64,000 bases of DNA from CADEED01 sp964444835 (GTDB lineage: Bacteria > Pseudomonadota > Gammaproteobacteria > Steroidobacterales > Steroidobacteraceae), in contig CAYUIT010000003.1 of NCBI GenBank assembly GCA_964444835.1, positions 1 to 64,000 of the forward strand, written 5' to 3'. Below the pieces are notes generated by a model that saw only the letters and a list, made by a program, of their open reading frames with translations, was not told the origin of the DNA and did not search any database. Position 1 is the first letter of the stretch. Each line of letters starts with the position of its first letter. Position numbers and translations under genes: made by a program. Positions 8,385-16,213 of this stretch are shown here, piece after piece.

Positions 8385-9284
8385 ATGAGCACTCCCATGG
8401 ACAAACCTCGATTGGTTCGCGCTCCGCTCGGTACCCGCGAGTGGGGCTTCAGCGATCAAGAGCTCGCACAAGTGCCCCTGGTCTTTCGCGACGACTTGTT
8501 AGCAGGCAAGGCGTTCATCGTCTCCGGTGGCGGATCGGGCATTGGTCGCGCGATCGCCTACACATTGGCGCGCCTCGGGGCTGACGTGATGATCTGCGGA
8601 CGGCGAATCGAGAAGCTAGAGCAAACGGCTACGGGTATCCGCGAGCATGTCGGACGCGAAATCGCTTGCCATGCGATGACCATTCGTGAGCCGGCGCAAG
8701 TCGAAGAGCTGCTCGATACTACCTGGCAACGCTTCGGCAGAGTCGATGCGATCGTCAACAACGGCGGCGGCCAATTCCCGCAAGCCGCCATCGATTTCAG
8801 CGTCAAGGGCTGGCTCGCGGTTATCGACACCAATCTGAATGGCACGTGGTACATGATGCAAGCAGCCGCAAAGCGTTGGCGCGATGCCAATCAACCGGGC
8901 AGCATCGTCAATATCGTCGCAAACGTGTGGCGTGGCATGCCGCAGGTCGCACACACGTGTGCGGCGCGCGCTGGCGTCATCTATTTGTCCAAGACGCTCG
9001 CGACAGAGTGGGCACCGCTCAATATCCGCGTGAATTGCGTTTCGCCAGGCTCGATCGCCACCGAAGGCCTGAACGTGTACGAGCCGAGTGCCGCCGAACA
9101 GTTCCGCTATTCGAATCCCATGCACGCGCTCGGCGATGCGATCGACATTGCGCAGGCGGTCGTCTACCTCACTGCACCGTCTGGCAAGTTCGTGACCGGC
9201 GAAGTCGTTGTCGTTGATGGCGGCAATGCGCAATATGGCGATGTCTGGCCCGGCGGCATGCCGGATTACTTCAAAAACCCCTGA
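8385..9284 (+). CDS. Short-chain dehydrogenase/reductase, 2,4-dienoyl-CoA reductase-like
   Basis: A 299-residue SDR. The nucleotide-binding motif SGGGSGIGRAIA and the following GRRIEKLEQ (Arg pair, favouring NADPH) are clear, as is the NNGGG strand. The usual catalytic Tyr-x3-Lys is absent: the aligned stretch reads AHTCAARAGVIYL, giving Thr-x3-Arg. Dienoyl-CoA reductase-type SDRs also lack the standard Tyr at this site, so reduction of an unsaturated acyl-CoA is plausible. It starts 9 nt after the thiolase and ends 16 nt before the AhpD-like gene, so it belongs to the Rieske operon. The ATG at 8385 is the most upstream; a second ATG four codons later is possible. Confidence 0.85.
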   Translation: MSTPMDKPRLVRAPLGTREWGFSDQELAQVPLVFRDDLLAGKAFIVSGGGSGIGRAIAYTLARLGADVMICGRRIEKLEQTATGIREHVGREIACHAMTIREPAQVEELLDTTWQRFGRVDAIVNNGGGQFPQAAIDFSVKGWLAVIDTNLNGTWYMMQAAAKRWRDANQPGSIVNIVANVWRGMPQVAHTCAARAGVIYLSKTLATEWAPLNIRVNCVSPGSIATEGLNVYEPSAAEQFRYSNPMHALGDAIDIAQAVVYLTAPSGKFVTGEVVVVDGGNAQYGDVWPGGMPDYFKNP

Positions 9285-9300
9285 GTTGAGGAGTCGCTCC

Positions 9301-9873
9301 ATGAACCAAGACACTCTGTTCACGCGCATTCCGCGCGACAAGCTCGACCCGAAGTGGCATCTCGCATGGGACACGATGAACCAGCTCACCGGGACGCCGC
9401 AGTTCGTCGAGGTGTTCGCGAATGCGCCCGCGATGCTCGACTTCGTGATGAACCAGTTCTACATCCCAGTCTTCTTCGGCGGCAAAGTCGAGCAGCGCTA
9501 CAAACAACTCGCGCGCTTGAAACTGTCCATCGTCCACGGCTGCCGCACGTGTAACAAGCAGAACGTGCCCGGTGCGCTCGGTGCAGGTTTCACGCAAGCG
9601 CAAATCGATGCCTTGATCGCCGGCGATCACACGCCGTTCACGCCAGCCGAGCGCGCCGTGATCGATTACGCCGCGCAAGTTGCGCTCACGAACATGGATG
9701 GCGAAATGACGCCGCAGTTGTATCGCGCCTTGCGCGACTCGTTCACCGAAGAGCAGATCCTCGAACTTGGCACGACCATGGCGATCGTCAGCGGCATGGC
9801 GAAATTGTCATTCGTGCTCAACGTGGTCGAGAAAGAATCCTATTGCCCATTCGCCGCGCCGGAAGCGGCCTGA
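9301..9873 (+). CDS. Carboxymuconolactone decarboxylase/AhpD-like protein
   Basis: A 190-residue all-helical protein of the CMD/AhpD superfamily. The core motif HGCRTCNKQN has the two redox-type cysteines (C-x2-C), but the His expected three residues further on in alkylhydroperoxidase proteins is Asn. The second half (TPAERAVIDYAAQVALT, FTEEQILELGTTMAIVSGMAKL) is typical. The ATG at 9301 is chosen because GAGG stands at the right distance upstream; an earlier in-frame ATG lies inside the SDR gene. A role in peroxide handling or ring chemistry next to the oxygenases is likely but not provable from sequence. Confidence 0.8.
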   Translation: MNQDTLFTRIPRDKLDPKWHLAWDTMNQLTGTPQFVEVFANAPAMLDFVMNQFYIPVFFGGKVEQRYKQLARLKLSIVHGCRTCNKQNVPGALGAGFTQAQIDALIAGDHTPFTPAERAVIDYAAQVALTNMDGEMTPQLYRALRDSFTEEQILELGTTMAIVSGMAKLSFVLNVVEKESYCPFAAPEAA

Positions 9874-9901
9874 ACCCACAGAGATTCGCAGGAGCAAACC
9901 C

Positions 9902-11263
9902 ATGGCTGTGAACTACAAAGTCGATTGGCCAATGAACCTCGGTGCGCCGAAGGAATCGCTCGAAGCGAAACAACCCGACGTCGACAATGGCTTGGATGTG
10001 CCAGATCCATCGCGCTACTACTCGCAAGAGTTCATGCAGAAGGAATGGCAGCATCTTTGGCCGCGCGTGTGGCTGTTGGCGGGCGTCGCTTCCGACATCA
10101 AGGAAGAAGGCGACTACTTCGTGTTCACGGTAGGCACTGAAGAGATCGTTGTCGTGCGTCAGGCCGATGGCGGCATCAAGGCGTTCTACAACGTGTGCTC
10201 GCATCGTGGTAATCGCGTCTGCTTGAACGAGCGCGGCAGCGTCGGCAAGTTCACCTGCGCTTTCCATGGCTGGCAGTTCGAGCTCAATGGCCAGCTCGCA
10301 CGTATCACCGATGAGCAAACCTTCAATCCGAAGTTGGTCGCGCATCGGCCCGGCTTGTGCGAAGTGCGATGCGACAGCGTCGGCGGCATCATCTTCATCA
10401 ACATGGATGGCAAAGCACCGCCGCTGCGCGAATACATCGGCATCCCGCCGGAGTACATCGAGCGCTATCGCGTCGATGAGATGAACGTGGTTCATCACGT
10501 CAAAAGCGAGTGGGCGGCGAATTGGAAAGTGGGCGTCGATGCGTTCTATGAAACTTATCACCTGCCGTGGGTGCATCCACAGACCCAAGGCGTGATGGAA
10601 GATTTTTCTCAGTACGACCTCTACCCGAACGGCGCATCGCGCATGATCGTGCCGATTTGCGTGAAGTCGCATCGCGTAAACGATCAAGAGACCGTCGATC
10701 CGTATCTTCAATACATGTTGAAGGAAGGCGGCATCGATCCGGCTACTTTCAAAGGCACTGCGCGCGAGGTGCGCGCAGCGATCCAAAAATCGAAACGCGC
10801 TCGGGCTAAGCGAGTCGGCCTGAAACACTACGAGCAGTTTACCGACGGACAGCTAACAGATAGCTGGGCCACCGGCTTGTTCCCGAACGTGCAGATGGGT
10901 ATGCACCCCGAGGGTGTATTCATCATGCGCTTCCTACCCCACGCCACCGACCCCGAGCGGTTCACGTACGAGACGATGATTCTCTATCGTCACGTCGATG
11001 ATCCTGACTACACCGTTCCCGGCTGGATGGGCTTGCCATCCGGTATCGACACGACGGGCGCAACGCGGCCGAATGCGATTCATGTACCGCTCGGCGAGAA
11101 GCCGAATCTTGGCGAGGTCCTCGATCAGGACTCGGATCTGTTGCCAGTCGTCCAAAAAGGAATCCGATCGCGTGGCTTCCGGGGCCCGCTGTGGGGCGAG
11201 CAAGAGCAACGCGTGCGGCACTTCCATCGTGAATTGGACCGCTATATCAACCGCGAGAAGTAA
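9902..11263 (+). CDS. Rieske non-heme iron oxygenase, alpha subunit (second copy)
   Basis: A 453-residue oxygenase with Rieske ligands CSHRG (about residue 100) and CAFHGW (about residue 120), and the catalytic iron region DAFYETYHLPWVH. It is clearly diverged from the first oxygenase of the operon (different length, and an insertion rich in Lys/Arg around KSKRARAKR), so the two probably act on different steps rather than being a recent duplication. The ATG at 9902 follows the purine-rich GGAGCAAACCC. No reductase or ferredoxin is encoded nearby. The last gene of the operon; a long hairpin follows 10 nt after the stop. Confidence 0.88.
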   Translation: MAVNYKVDWPMNLGAPKESLEAKQPDVDNGLDVPDPSRYYSQEFMQKEWQHLWPRVWLLAGVASDIKEEGDYFVFTVGTEEIVVVRQADGGIKAFYNVCSHRGNRVCLNERGSVGKFTCAFHGWQFELNGQLARITDEQTFNPKLVAHRPGLCEVRCDSVGGIIFINMDGKAPPLREYIGIPPEYIERYRVDEMNVVHHVKSEWAANWKVGVDAFYETYHLPWVHPQTQGVMEDFSQYDLYPNGASRMIVPICVKSHRVNDQETVDPYLQYMLKEGGIDPATFKGTAREVRAAIQKSKRARAKRVGLKHYEQFTDGQLTDSWATGLFPNVQMGMHPEGVFIMRFLPHATDPERFTYETMILYRHVDDPDYTVPGWMGLPSGIDTTGATRPNAIHVPLGEKPNLGEVLDQDSDLLPVVQKGIRSRGFRGPLWGEQEQRVRHFHRELDRYINREK

Positions 11264-11273
11264 CGAGTGACAA

Positions 11274-11305
11274 GCGTACCGGGCTTTGGGTAGCGCCCGG
11301 TACGC
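11274..11305 (+). terminator. Strong stem-loop after the Rieske operon (terminator-like, no T-tract)
   Basis: An 11-bp perfect stem, GCGTACCGGGC (11274-11284) with GCCCGGTACGC (11295-11305), and a 10-nt loop. It sits 10 nt after the stop codon. The following bases are C-rich rather than T-rich, so it may end transcription with Rho or protect the mRNA 3' end rather than act as a classical intrinsic terminator. Confidence 0.6.
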
Positions 11306-11326
11306 CCCACCCCGTATGCTCGCGCG

Positions 11327-11803
11327 ATGCGCGACTCTCGCTCTGACGACCTGCTGAGCCCCAGCCTCGACCCGGACGCTCGACCCGCTGCGCCGATCTA
11401 TTCGCTACAGACGGGCTACCTATCGAGTTTCATCGGCGGGCCGATCGCGGCGTCCGTGATCGCCGGTATCAATGCCTATCGTTTACGCCGGCTCGGTCGC
11501 GATGCGGCGTTGCTCGTCGGAGGCGTTGTCGCTAGCGTGGCGCTGTTATGGTGGGAGTACCGCCTCGGTGGCAACGACCTGCTGCGGCAGTGGTTCGGTG
11601 CGAGTGGCCCGCGCATTGGCCTTCGCGCGGCCGGCCTCGCCTACTTCGGCGTGTGCTACTGGGCCCACCGGACGGCGTACCGCAACATGCAGATCATGGG
11701 CATTGAACCACCGAATGGTTGGCCGGCTGGCATCGCCGCGGTCGCGGTCGGCCTACTCACTACCATCGCACTCACGCTAGCTTTCAATAGCGAGCCCACG
11801 TGA
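11327..11803 (+). CDS. Small integral membrane protein of unknown function
   Basis: A 158-residue protein not recognised as a named family. After a polar N-terminus of about 30 residues there are about four hydrophobic segments: FIGGPIAASVIAGI, AALLVGGVVASVALLWW, GLRAAGLAYFGVCYW and GIAAVAVGLLTTIALTLAF. Its stop codon overlaps the GTG start of the TPR gene (GTGA), so the two are translationally coupled, and the AAA+ gene follows. That arrangement suggests a membrane component of the TPR/AAA+ module. Confidence 0.7.
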   Translation: MRDSRSDDLLSPSLDPDARPAAPIYSLQTGYLSSFIGGPIAASVIAGINAYRLRRLGRDAALLVGGVVASVALLWWEYRLGGNDLLRQWFGASGPRIGLRAAGLAYFGVCYWAHRTAYRNMQIMGIEPPNGWPAGIAAVAVGLLTTIALTLAFNSEPT

Positions 11804-12681
11804 TCGATCAATCACAACCACTCGACCCGCAGGCGCTGATCGCGCAAGCGGATGTGCTGATCGAACGTCGGCGCTATGCGCAGGCACGAGGCCTGCTCGC
11901 TCAAGGACTGCGGCATCACCCCGACGATGAGCGCATGGCTTACCGACTCGCCTATGTCGACTACCGCGAGTCGCACTATGCGGAAGCGCTGCAAACGCTG
12001 CAGGATCTTTTGCGCCGCATGCCCGAACACTACGGCGCGCGATCGCTGCAAGCGCACGTGTTCGAGGAAACGCAGCAACTCGCTGCGGCTGAGCGTGTGT
12101 GGATCGATTTGCTGCGGGAGTATCCCGAAGACGCCGACAGCTACGCCGCCTATGGATTGCTGATGTTGCGATCGCTGCACGTCGCCAAGGGAGCGAAGCT
12201 CGCGGACGAGGCGCTGCGCTTCGAGCCCGAACATCCGACCGCGTTATTCGTCAAGGGCATGGCCGAGTTGATCGCCGGAAAGTCCGGCACCATGAATGAG
12301 CACCTGGCGAAATTGATTCGCGAGCATCCCGAGCAACGCGCCACAGCGAGTGCGCTGATCGTCGCCCTGCAAGACCGCGGTGATGCGCGCGGTGCGCTCC
12401 GCATTTCACAAGAGTTGTTAGCTGCACAACCGGATGACGACGCGGTCGTCGAGATGACACGCGAATTGAAGCGCAATGCGCACTGGTCGATGTTGCCGCT
12501 ATATCCAATGCAACGCTGGGGCTGGGGCGGCGCTGCCGCCGTGTGGATCGCGGGCGTCATCGGGCTACGCGCACTCGACGGCCGCGTCTCGCCGACCACA
12601 CAACTCACAATCACGGTGCTGTGGCTGCTATACGTGCTCTACAGCTGGGTGTGGCCACCGCTTCTCAAGCGGTTCCTGTAG
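11800..12681 (+). CDS. TPR-repeat protein with C-terminal membrane segments
   Basis: A 293-residue protein starting at a GTG that overlaps the previous stop. Residues 1 to about 225 are tetratricopeptide-like helical repeats (ALIAQADVLIERRRYAQARGLL, ALQTLQDLLRRMPEHYGAR, GALRISQELLAAQPDD). The C-terminus has two hydrophobic helices (WGGAAAVWIAGVIGLRAL and LTITVLWLLYVLYSWVW), so it is probably anchored with the TPR domain in the cytoplasm or periplasm. It lies between the small membrane protein and the AAA+ ATPase gene (10-nt gap), which fits a scaffold or adaptor role. Function unknown. Confidence 0.75.
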   Translation: MIDQSQPLDPQALIAQADVLIERRRYAQARGLLAQGLRHHPDDERMAYRLAYVDYRESHYAEALQTLQDLLRRMPEHYGARSLQAHVFEETQQLAAAERVWIDLLREYPEDADSYAAYGLLMLRSLHVAKGAKLADEALRFEPEHPTALFVKGMAELIAGKSGTMNEHLAKLIREHPEQRATASALIVALQDRGDARGALRISQELLAAQPDDDAVVEMTRELKRNAHWSMLPLYPMQRWGWGGAAAVWIAGVIGLRALDGRVSPTTQLTITVLWLLYVLYSWVWPPLLKRFL

Positions 12682-12691
12682 GAATCACGGC

Positions 12692-13924
12692 ATGACGGAT
12701 ACCACGGACGAACTCGAACGCGCCTTGCTGCGCCAGCCTTTGGATCTCGCGCTCCGCGAGCGCTATGTGACAACCTTGATCGCTCGCGGCGATGCCGAGG
12801 CAGCCCTAACCCAAATCGAGATCCTTGCAGGGCTGCCGGGCGCCACTGCTGCTCACGTCGTCCGTGCCGCGCACATCGCGTTGCAACTTGAGCGGCGCGA
12901 TTCGGCGCAAGCGCTCTACGGTAAAGCGAAACTCTTGCCCGGGTTTGTTGCCGACGCGCAGCTCGAAGCGTTGAGCACTCCCAAAGTCGTAGAACCTGTG
13001 AAGCTTACGGTCGTTCCGGGCGGCCGCGAGAATGTCATCGATCTCGACCGCGCTCGCCCAGCCGATCGAGTACGGTTTGACGACATTGCGGGCCTAGAGG
13101 ATCTCAAGCGCAGCATTCGCCTGCAGATTATCGAGCCATTTGCACGCCCGAGCTTGTTCGCGAAATTCAAGAAAAAAGCAGGCGGTGGCGTGCTGCTCTA
13201 CGGCCCACCGGGTTGCGGCAAAACGATGATGGCCCGCGGCGTAGCGGGTGAATGCCGAGCGGAGTTCATCTCGGTCGGTATCAGCGACATTCTCAACATG
13301 TACATCGGCGAGAGTGAGCGCAACCTCGCAGCAATCTTCGACAAGGCGCGCGCCTTGCGACCGTCCGTGTTGTTCTTCGACGAGCTCGACGCATTAGCAT
13401 TTGCGCGCTCCAAAGCGAGTTCCGAGCATAGCCGCCAAGTCGTCAATGAGTTCCTCTCGCAACTCGATGGCTTCTCGGCTGATAACCAACAAGTGCTCAT
13501 CATCGCAGCGACCAACATGCCGTGGGATGTCGACTCGGCGATGAAGCGGCCCGGACGCTTCACGCGACAGGTCTTCGTGCCGCCGCCGGATGCTGTCGCA
13601 CGGGCGCGGATCGTCGAGTTGAAGCTCGCGGGTGTGCCCCACGAAGCGATCGACCCCGCAGCGATCGCCGCGATGACGCCGCATTTTTCCGGTGCCGATA
13701 TCGAGTCGGTCGTAGAGACGGCCAAAGAGTACGTGCTCGAAGAACTGATTCGCCAAGGCGGCGAGCGTCCGATTCGCCAAGACGACTTAGTGCGCGCCGC
13801 ACAGGGGACGCGCGCGTCGACACTCGACTGGCTACGCACCGCGCGCAATTTGGTGAAGTACGCCGGCGCCGACGACTCCTACGCCGACGTCGACGAGTAC
13901 CTGAAAAAGTTCAAGCTACTGTGA
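12692..13924 (+). CDS. AAA+ ATPase with N-terminal TPR-like region
   Basis: A 410-residue single-domain AAA+ ATPase. After about 120 residues of helical repeat-like sequence comes the ATPase core: FDDIAGLEDLK, Walker A GPPGCGKT (171-178), Walker B VLFFDELD (226-233), the second region of homology AATNMPWDVDSAMKRPGRF with arginines 286 and 289, and the GADIESVVETA sensor-2 helix. It resembles the p97/FtsH/Vps4-type classical clade, but there is no protease domain and no membrane segment. The chosen ATG at 12692 follows GGAATCACGGC and lies 10 nt after the TPR gene. Likely a remodelling or disassembly ATPase whose partner is the preceding TPR membrane protein; target unknown. Confidence 0.85.
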   Translation: MTDTTDELERALLRQPLDLALRERYVTTLIARGDAEAALTQIEILAGLPGATAAHVVRAAHIALQLERRDSAQALYGKAKLLPGFVADAQLEALSTPKVVEPVKLTVVPGGRENVIDLDRARPADRVRFDDIAGLEDLKRSIRLQIIEPFARPSLFAKFKKKAGGGVLLYGPPGCGKTMMARGVAGECRAEFISVGISDILNMYIGESERNLAAIFDKARALRPSVLFFDELDALAFARSKASSEHSRQVVNEFLSQLDGFSADNQQVLIIAATNMPWDVDSAMKRPGRFTRQVFVPPPDAVARARIVELKLAGVPHEAIDPAAIAAMTPHFSGADIESVVETAKEYVLEELIRQGGERPIRQDDLVRAAQGTRASTLDWLRTARNLVKYAGADDSYADVDEYLKKFKLL

Positions 13925-13928
13925 TGAC

Positions 13929-15188
13929 CTAACGACGCGCGCGGCGCGCTTTGCTGCGCGTCCGGCGCGCAACCGCCTTGCGCTTTGCCGCGGGCTTGCG
14001 CCGCTTCGTCACCGGCTTGACCACTCGCTTGACGGCTCGCTTTGGCGCCTTGCGCGCTACGCTAGCTTTGCGCTTCACGGCGACTTTCCGGGCCGCTCGC
14101 ACCTTCGGCTTTGCGTTCCGCTTGCGCGCGACCGCCGCTTTACGTGGCTTACGACGCTTACGCGTCGCCACCCGAGTACGCCTGCCTGCGAGCGATGTCG
14201 GCGCGACAATCACTGGTGCATGCTGACGGCGCCACTCGGGCGTACCTTCGCCTTGATACTCGACGACACCCGCCAGCGATTTGGCACCGCCCGTCTTGAT
14301 GCTCCCGAGTGAAGTCCCCAAGCCGAGATCGATCTTCAATATCTCGCCTGAGAAAAAGCTGCCAACGTAGGCGTACTTACCGTCCGCCGTCACGTCGATG
14401 ATGGCCCAGCCAAAGCCCGGCAGCGCAATCTGCCGTAACGTTTGCCCGCTCTCACTAACGACATCGATTCGCGCACCACGCAGCACATACAAGTGACCGT
14501 CCGCGCCATAGTCCATCCCAAAGAACATCTCGGGCGGCCCTTGGAACGGTGGCTGATAGGCCTGCAAATCGGGCAACTGCCGATCTTCTAACAAGTCGTA
14601 GCGCATCAAGCGCGGGCCCGTCTCTGAGCAATACACGAGCGTGCGCTCATCGGGCGCCAGCGCCGACATCGTCACGCCGAGGAAACCACCCATGCCGCCA
14701 TGCGTCTGTGTCGCGTACTCCTTCAACAAGGTACCGTTCGGCGCGAAACGCCACACATGTCCATCGCCAAAGCGATCTGTGTTCGGCATACGCGGAATCT
14801 GTGTGTGCATGCGTGCCGCGATTTCCGGCTTGATCGTACTGCCGACGACATGCTCGCCTAACAACAACGAGCCGTCGCGCGCGAAATTCACATGCGAGAA
14901 CGGCCGCGCCGGAAACTCCGTGCGGCGTACGACCTGACCGTTCGGCAGTATGTTGAGCACCGCGAAGGCGTGGCTGTCGAACGCCCACAGGACGCCGTTC
15001 GCGTCGAACTTCAGGCCCCCGACGAGGTGCGTCGTGTCCTTCAACCACAGCACACCCTTCTCGTAGCCCGCCGCGTCGTACTGCAGGATGCGACCGCGCC
15101 CCGCGTGATCGTCGTTCGGGTTGTTCAACTGCGTCGCCGCAGCAAACACATCGCCCTTTGCGAAGGGCTTCAATGTCGATTCATACAT
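13929..15188 (-). CDS. Beta-propeller (SMP-30/NHL-like) protein with a histone H1-like basic tail
   Basis: A 419-residue protein with no signal peptide. About 330 residues form repeated propeller-like units (GGLKFDANGVLWAFDSHA, HVNFARDGSLLLGEHV, GMDYGADGHLYVLRG, AIIDVTADGKYAYVGSF), as in SMP-30/NHL-type sugar lactonases or scaffold proteins. The last 84 residues are low-complexity Ala/Lys/Arg with Pro and Val (for example KRKASVARKAPKRAVKR): 43 of 84 are Lys or Arg and none is acidic. Such tails occur in bacterial histone H1-like proteins and bind DNA or RNA; joining one to a propeller is unusual. Transcribed convergently with the AAA+ gene, 4 nt apart. Function unknown. Confidence 0.75.
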   Translation of the reverse strand: MYESTLKPFAKGDVFAAATQLNNPNDDHAGRGRILQYDAAGYEKGVLWLKDTTHLVGGLKFDANGVLWAFDSHAFAVLNILPNGQVVRRTEFPARPFSHVNFARDGSLLLGEHVVGSTIKPEIAARMHTQIPRMPNTDRFGDGHVWRFAPNGTLLKEYATQTHGGMGGFLGVTMSALAPDERTLVYCSETGPRLMRYDLLEDRQLPDLQAYQPPFQGPPEMFFGMDYGADGHLYVLRGARIDVVSESGQTLRQIALPGFGWAIIDVTADGKYAYVGSFFSGEILKIDLGLGTSLGSIKTGGAKSLAGVVEYQGEGTPEWRRQHAPVIVAPTSLAGRRTRVATRKRRKPRKAAVARKRNAKPKVRAARKVAVKRKASVARKAPKRAVKRVVKPVTKRRKPAAKRKAVARRTRSKARRARR

Positions 15189-15215
15189 CGGTCTACCTCA
15201 CGCCGTGCGCGTCGA

Positions 15216-16040
15216 TTACGCCTGCAGGCCATAGCGAGAGAGAATATCGCGCTTCCGGAACAGCATGCCAAATCCGCGACGCAGCAGGCGCCCCGTCGTC
15301 AGCCAAGTGATGTCACTTGCTTGACGCTCGTCGGCCAGAATGCGCTCAACGATCCACGGCGCCGTCGTTTCGACATGCTCGCCGAGAAAGTTCAGCGGCT
15401 TCAGCATTTGGGCGCGGCGCTCCTCCGGCACCGCAGCGATCTCGCGGAGCATGCCTTCCGTGATATTGACACCCGGACTAATCGTGCCGATCAAGATCTG
15501 TGGGTTCGTGGCGCGTGCTTCCTTGACGAGCGCCTTCGCGAGATACAACAACGCTCGCTTGGTCGTGGAATAGGCCGTCATGTTCGCCACGACTCGCCCT
15601 TTGGCCCCGCCACCGAGCGTGATGTAGATGCGGCCACGTCCTTGGGTCTGCATGCCCGCCATCGCGACGTCACAGGCATTGAATGTGCCCACGACATTCG
15701 TATCGACCATCGCGGCTAACGCTTCCGGTGGCGTGTCGAGAAAACTCATTCCGGTTCGCGCCAGGCCAGCATTGTTGAGCCAGATATCGACAGCGCCAAA
15801 TTCGCGCTGGGCCAGCGACCATAGCTCGACTAACTGCTGACGATCGGCCGTGTCGCACACTTGGCCCACGATGCGAGCAGCGCCGGTTCGCTCGCTCTCG
15901 AGCGAGGCAATCGCATTTTCGACGCTTGCAGCATTACGACCGCAAATCGCGACGCAATGCCCGCGTCGTACGAACTCGCGTGCATAGGCGAGTCCGAGAC
16001 CTTGCGTGCTGCCGGTCACCACGACATTCTTGCCCGCCAT
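15216..16040 (-). CDS. Short-chain dehydrogenase/reductase
   Basis: A 274-residue classical SDR with cofactor motif TGSTQGLGLAYA, the NNAG strand (LNNAGLARTG) and the catalytic Tyr-x3-Lys in YSTTKRALLYLAKALV. The ATG at 16040 is chosen because the protein then begins MAGKNVVVTGSTQG, as the family does; an upstream start would add 46 unrelated residues. Its closest visible relative is the divergently transcribed SDR at 16214, with a similar C-terminal end (ITWLTTGRLLRRGFGMLFRKRDI against IAWLTTGKAAGRFLSARFKKRNV). Substrate unknown. The propeller gene lies 27 nt downstream, so the two may be co-transcribed. Confidence 0.85.
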   Translation of the reverse strand: MAGKNVVVTGSTQGLGLAYAREFVRRGHCVAICGRNAASVENAIASLESERTGAARIVGQVCDTADRQQLVELWSLAQREFGAVDIWLNNAGLARTGMSFLDTPPEALAAMVDTNVVGTFNACDVAMAGMQTQGRGRIYITLGGGAKGRVVANMTAYSTTKRALLYLAKALVKEARATNPQILIGTISPGVNITEGMLREIAAVPEERRAQMLKPLNFLGEHVETTAPWIVERILADERQASDITWLTTGRLLRRGFGMLFRKRDILSRYGLQA

Positions 16041-16135
16041 GCCTCCCCCGTCTCTCGGCAACCCCACCCAAGCAGAATACCGCTCCCGCGAGCATGATCC
16101 GATAGCCGCCACGTGCTGACCATGTATCGGTTGCA

Positions 16136-16164
16136 GAGCCGGGATCCGGCAGCAACTCCGGCTC
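16136..16164. repeat. Inverted repeat between the divergent SDR genes
   Basis: GAGCCGG (16136-16142) and CCGGCTC (16158-16164) form a 7-bp inverted repeat with a 15-bp spacer in the 173-bp gap separating two divergent, related SDR genes. It could be an operator controlling both, or a hairpin in the plus-strand transcript. No clear -10/-35 pair is visible. Confidence 0.4.
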
Positions 16165-16213
16165 GAAGACCAGCACACTAGGGGTCACGTCATCGCGCGA
16201 GCGGAGTGGGACC

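Noticed and set aside
13951..14226. Plus-strand frame opposite the Lys/Arg-rich tail
   Set aside because: Complement of AAG/CGC repeats; no independent coding evidence.
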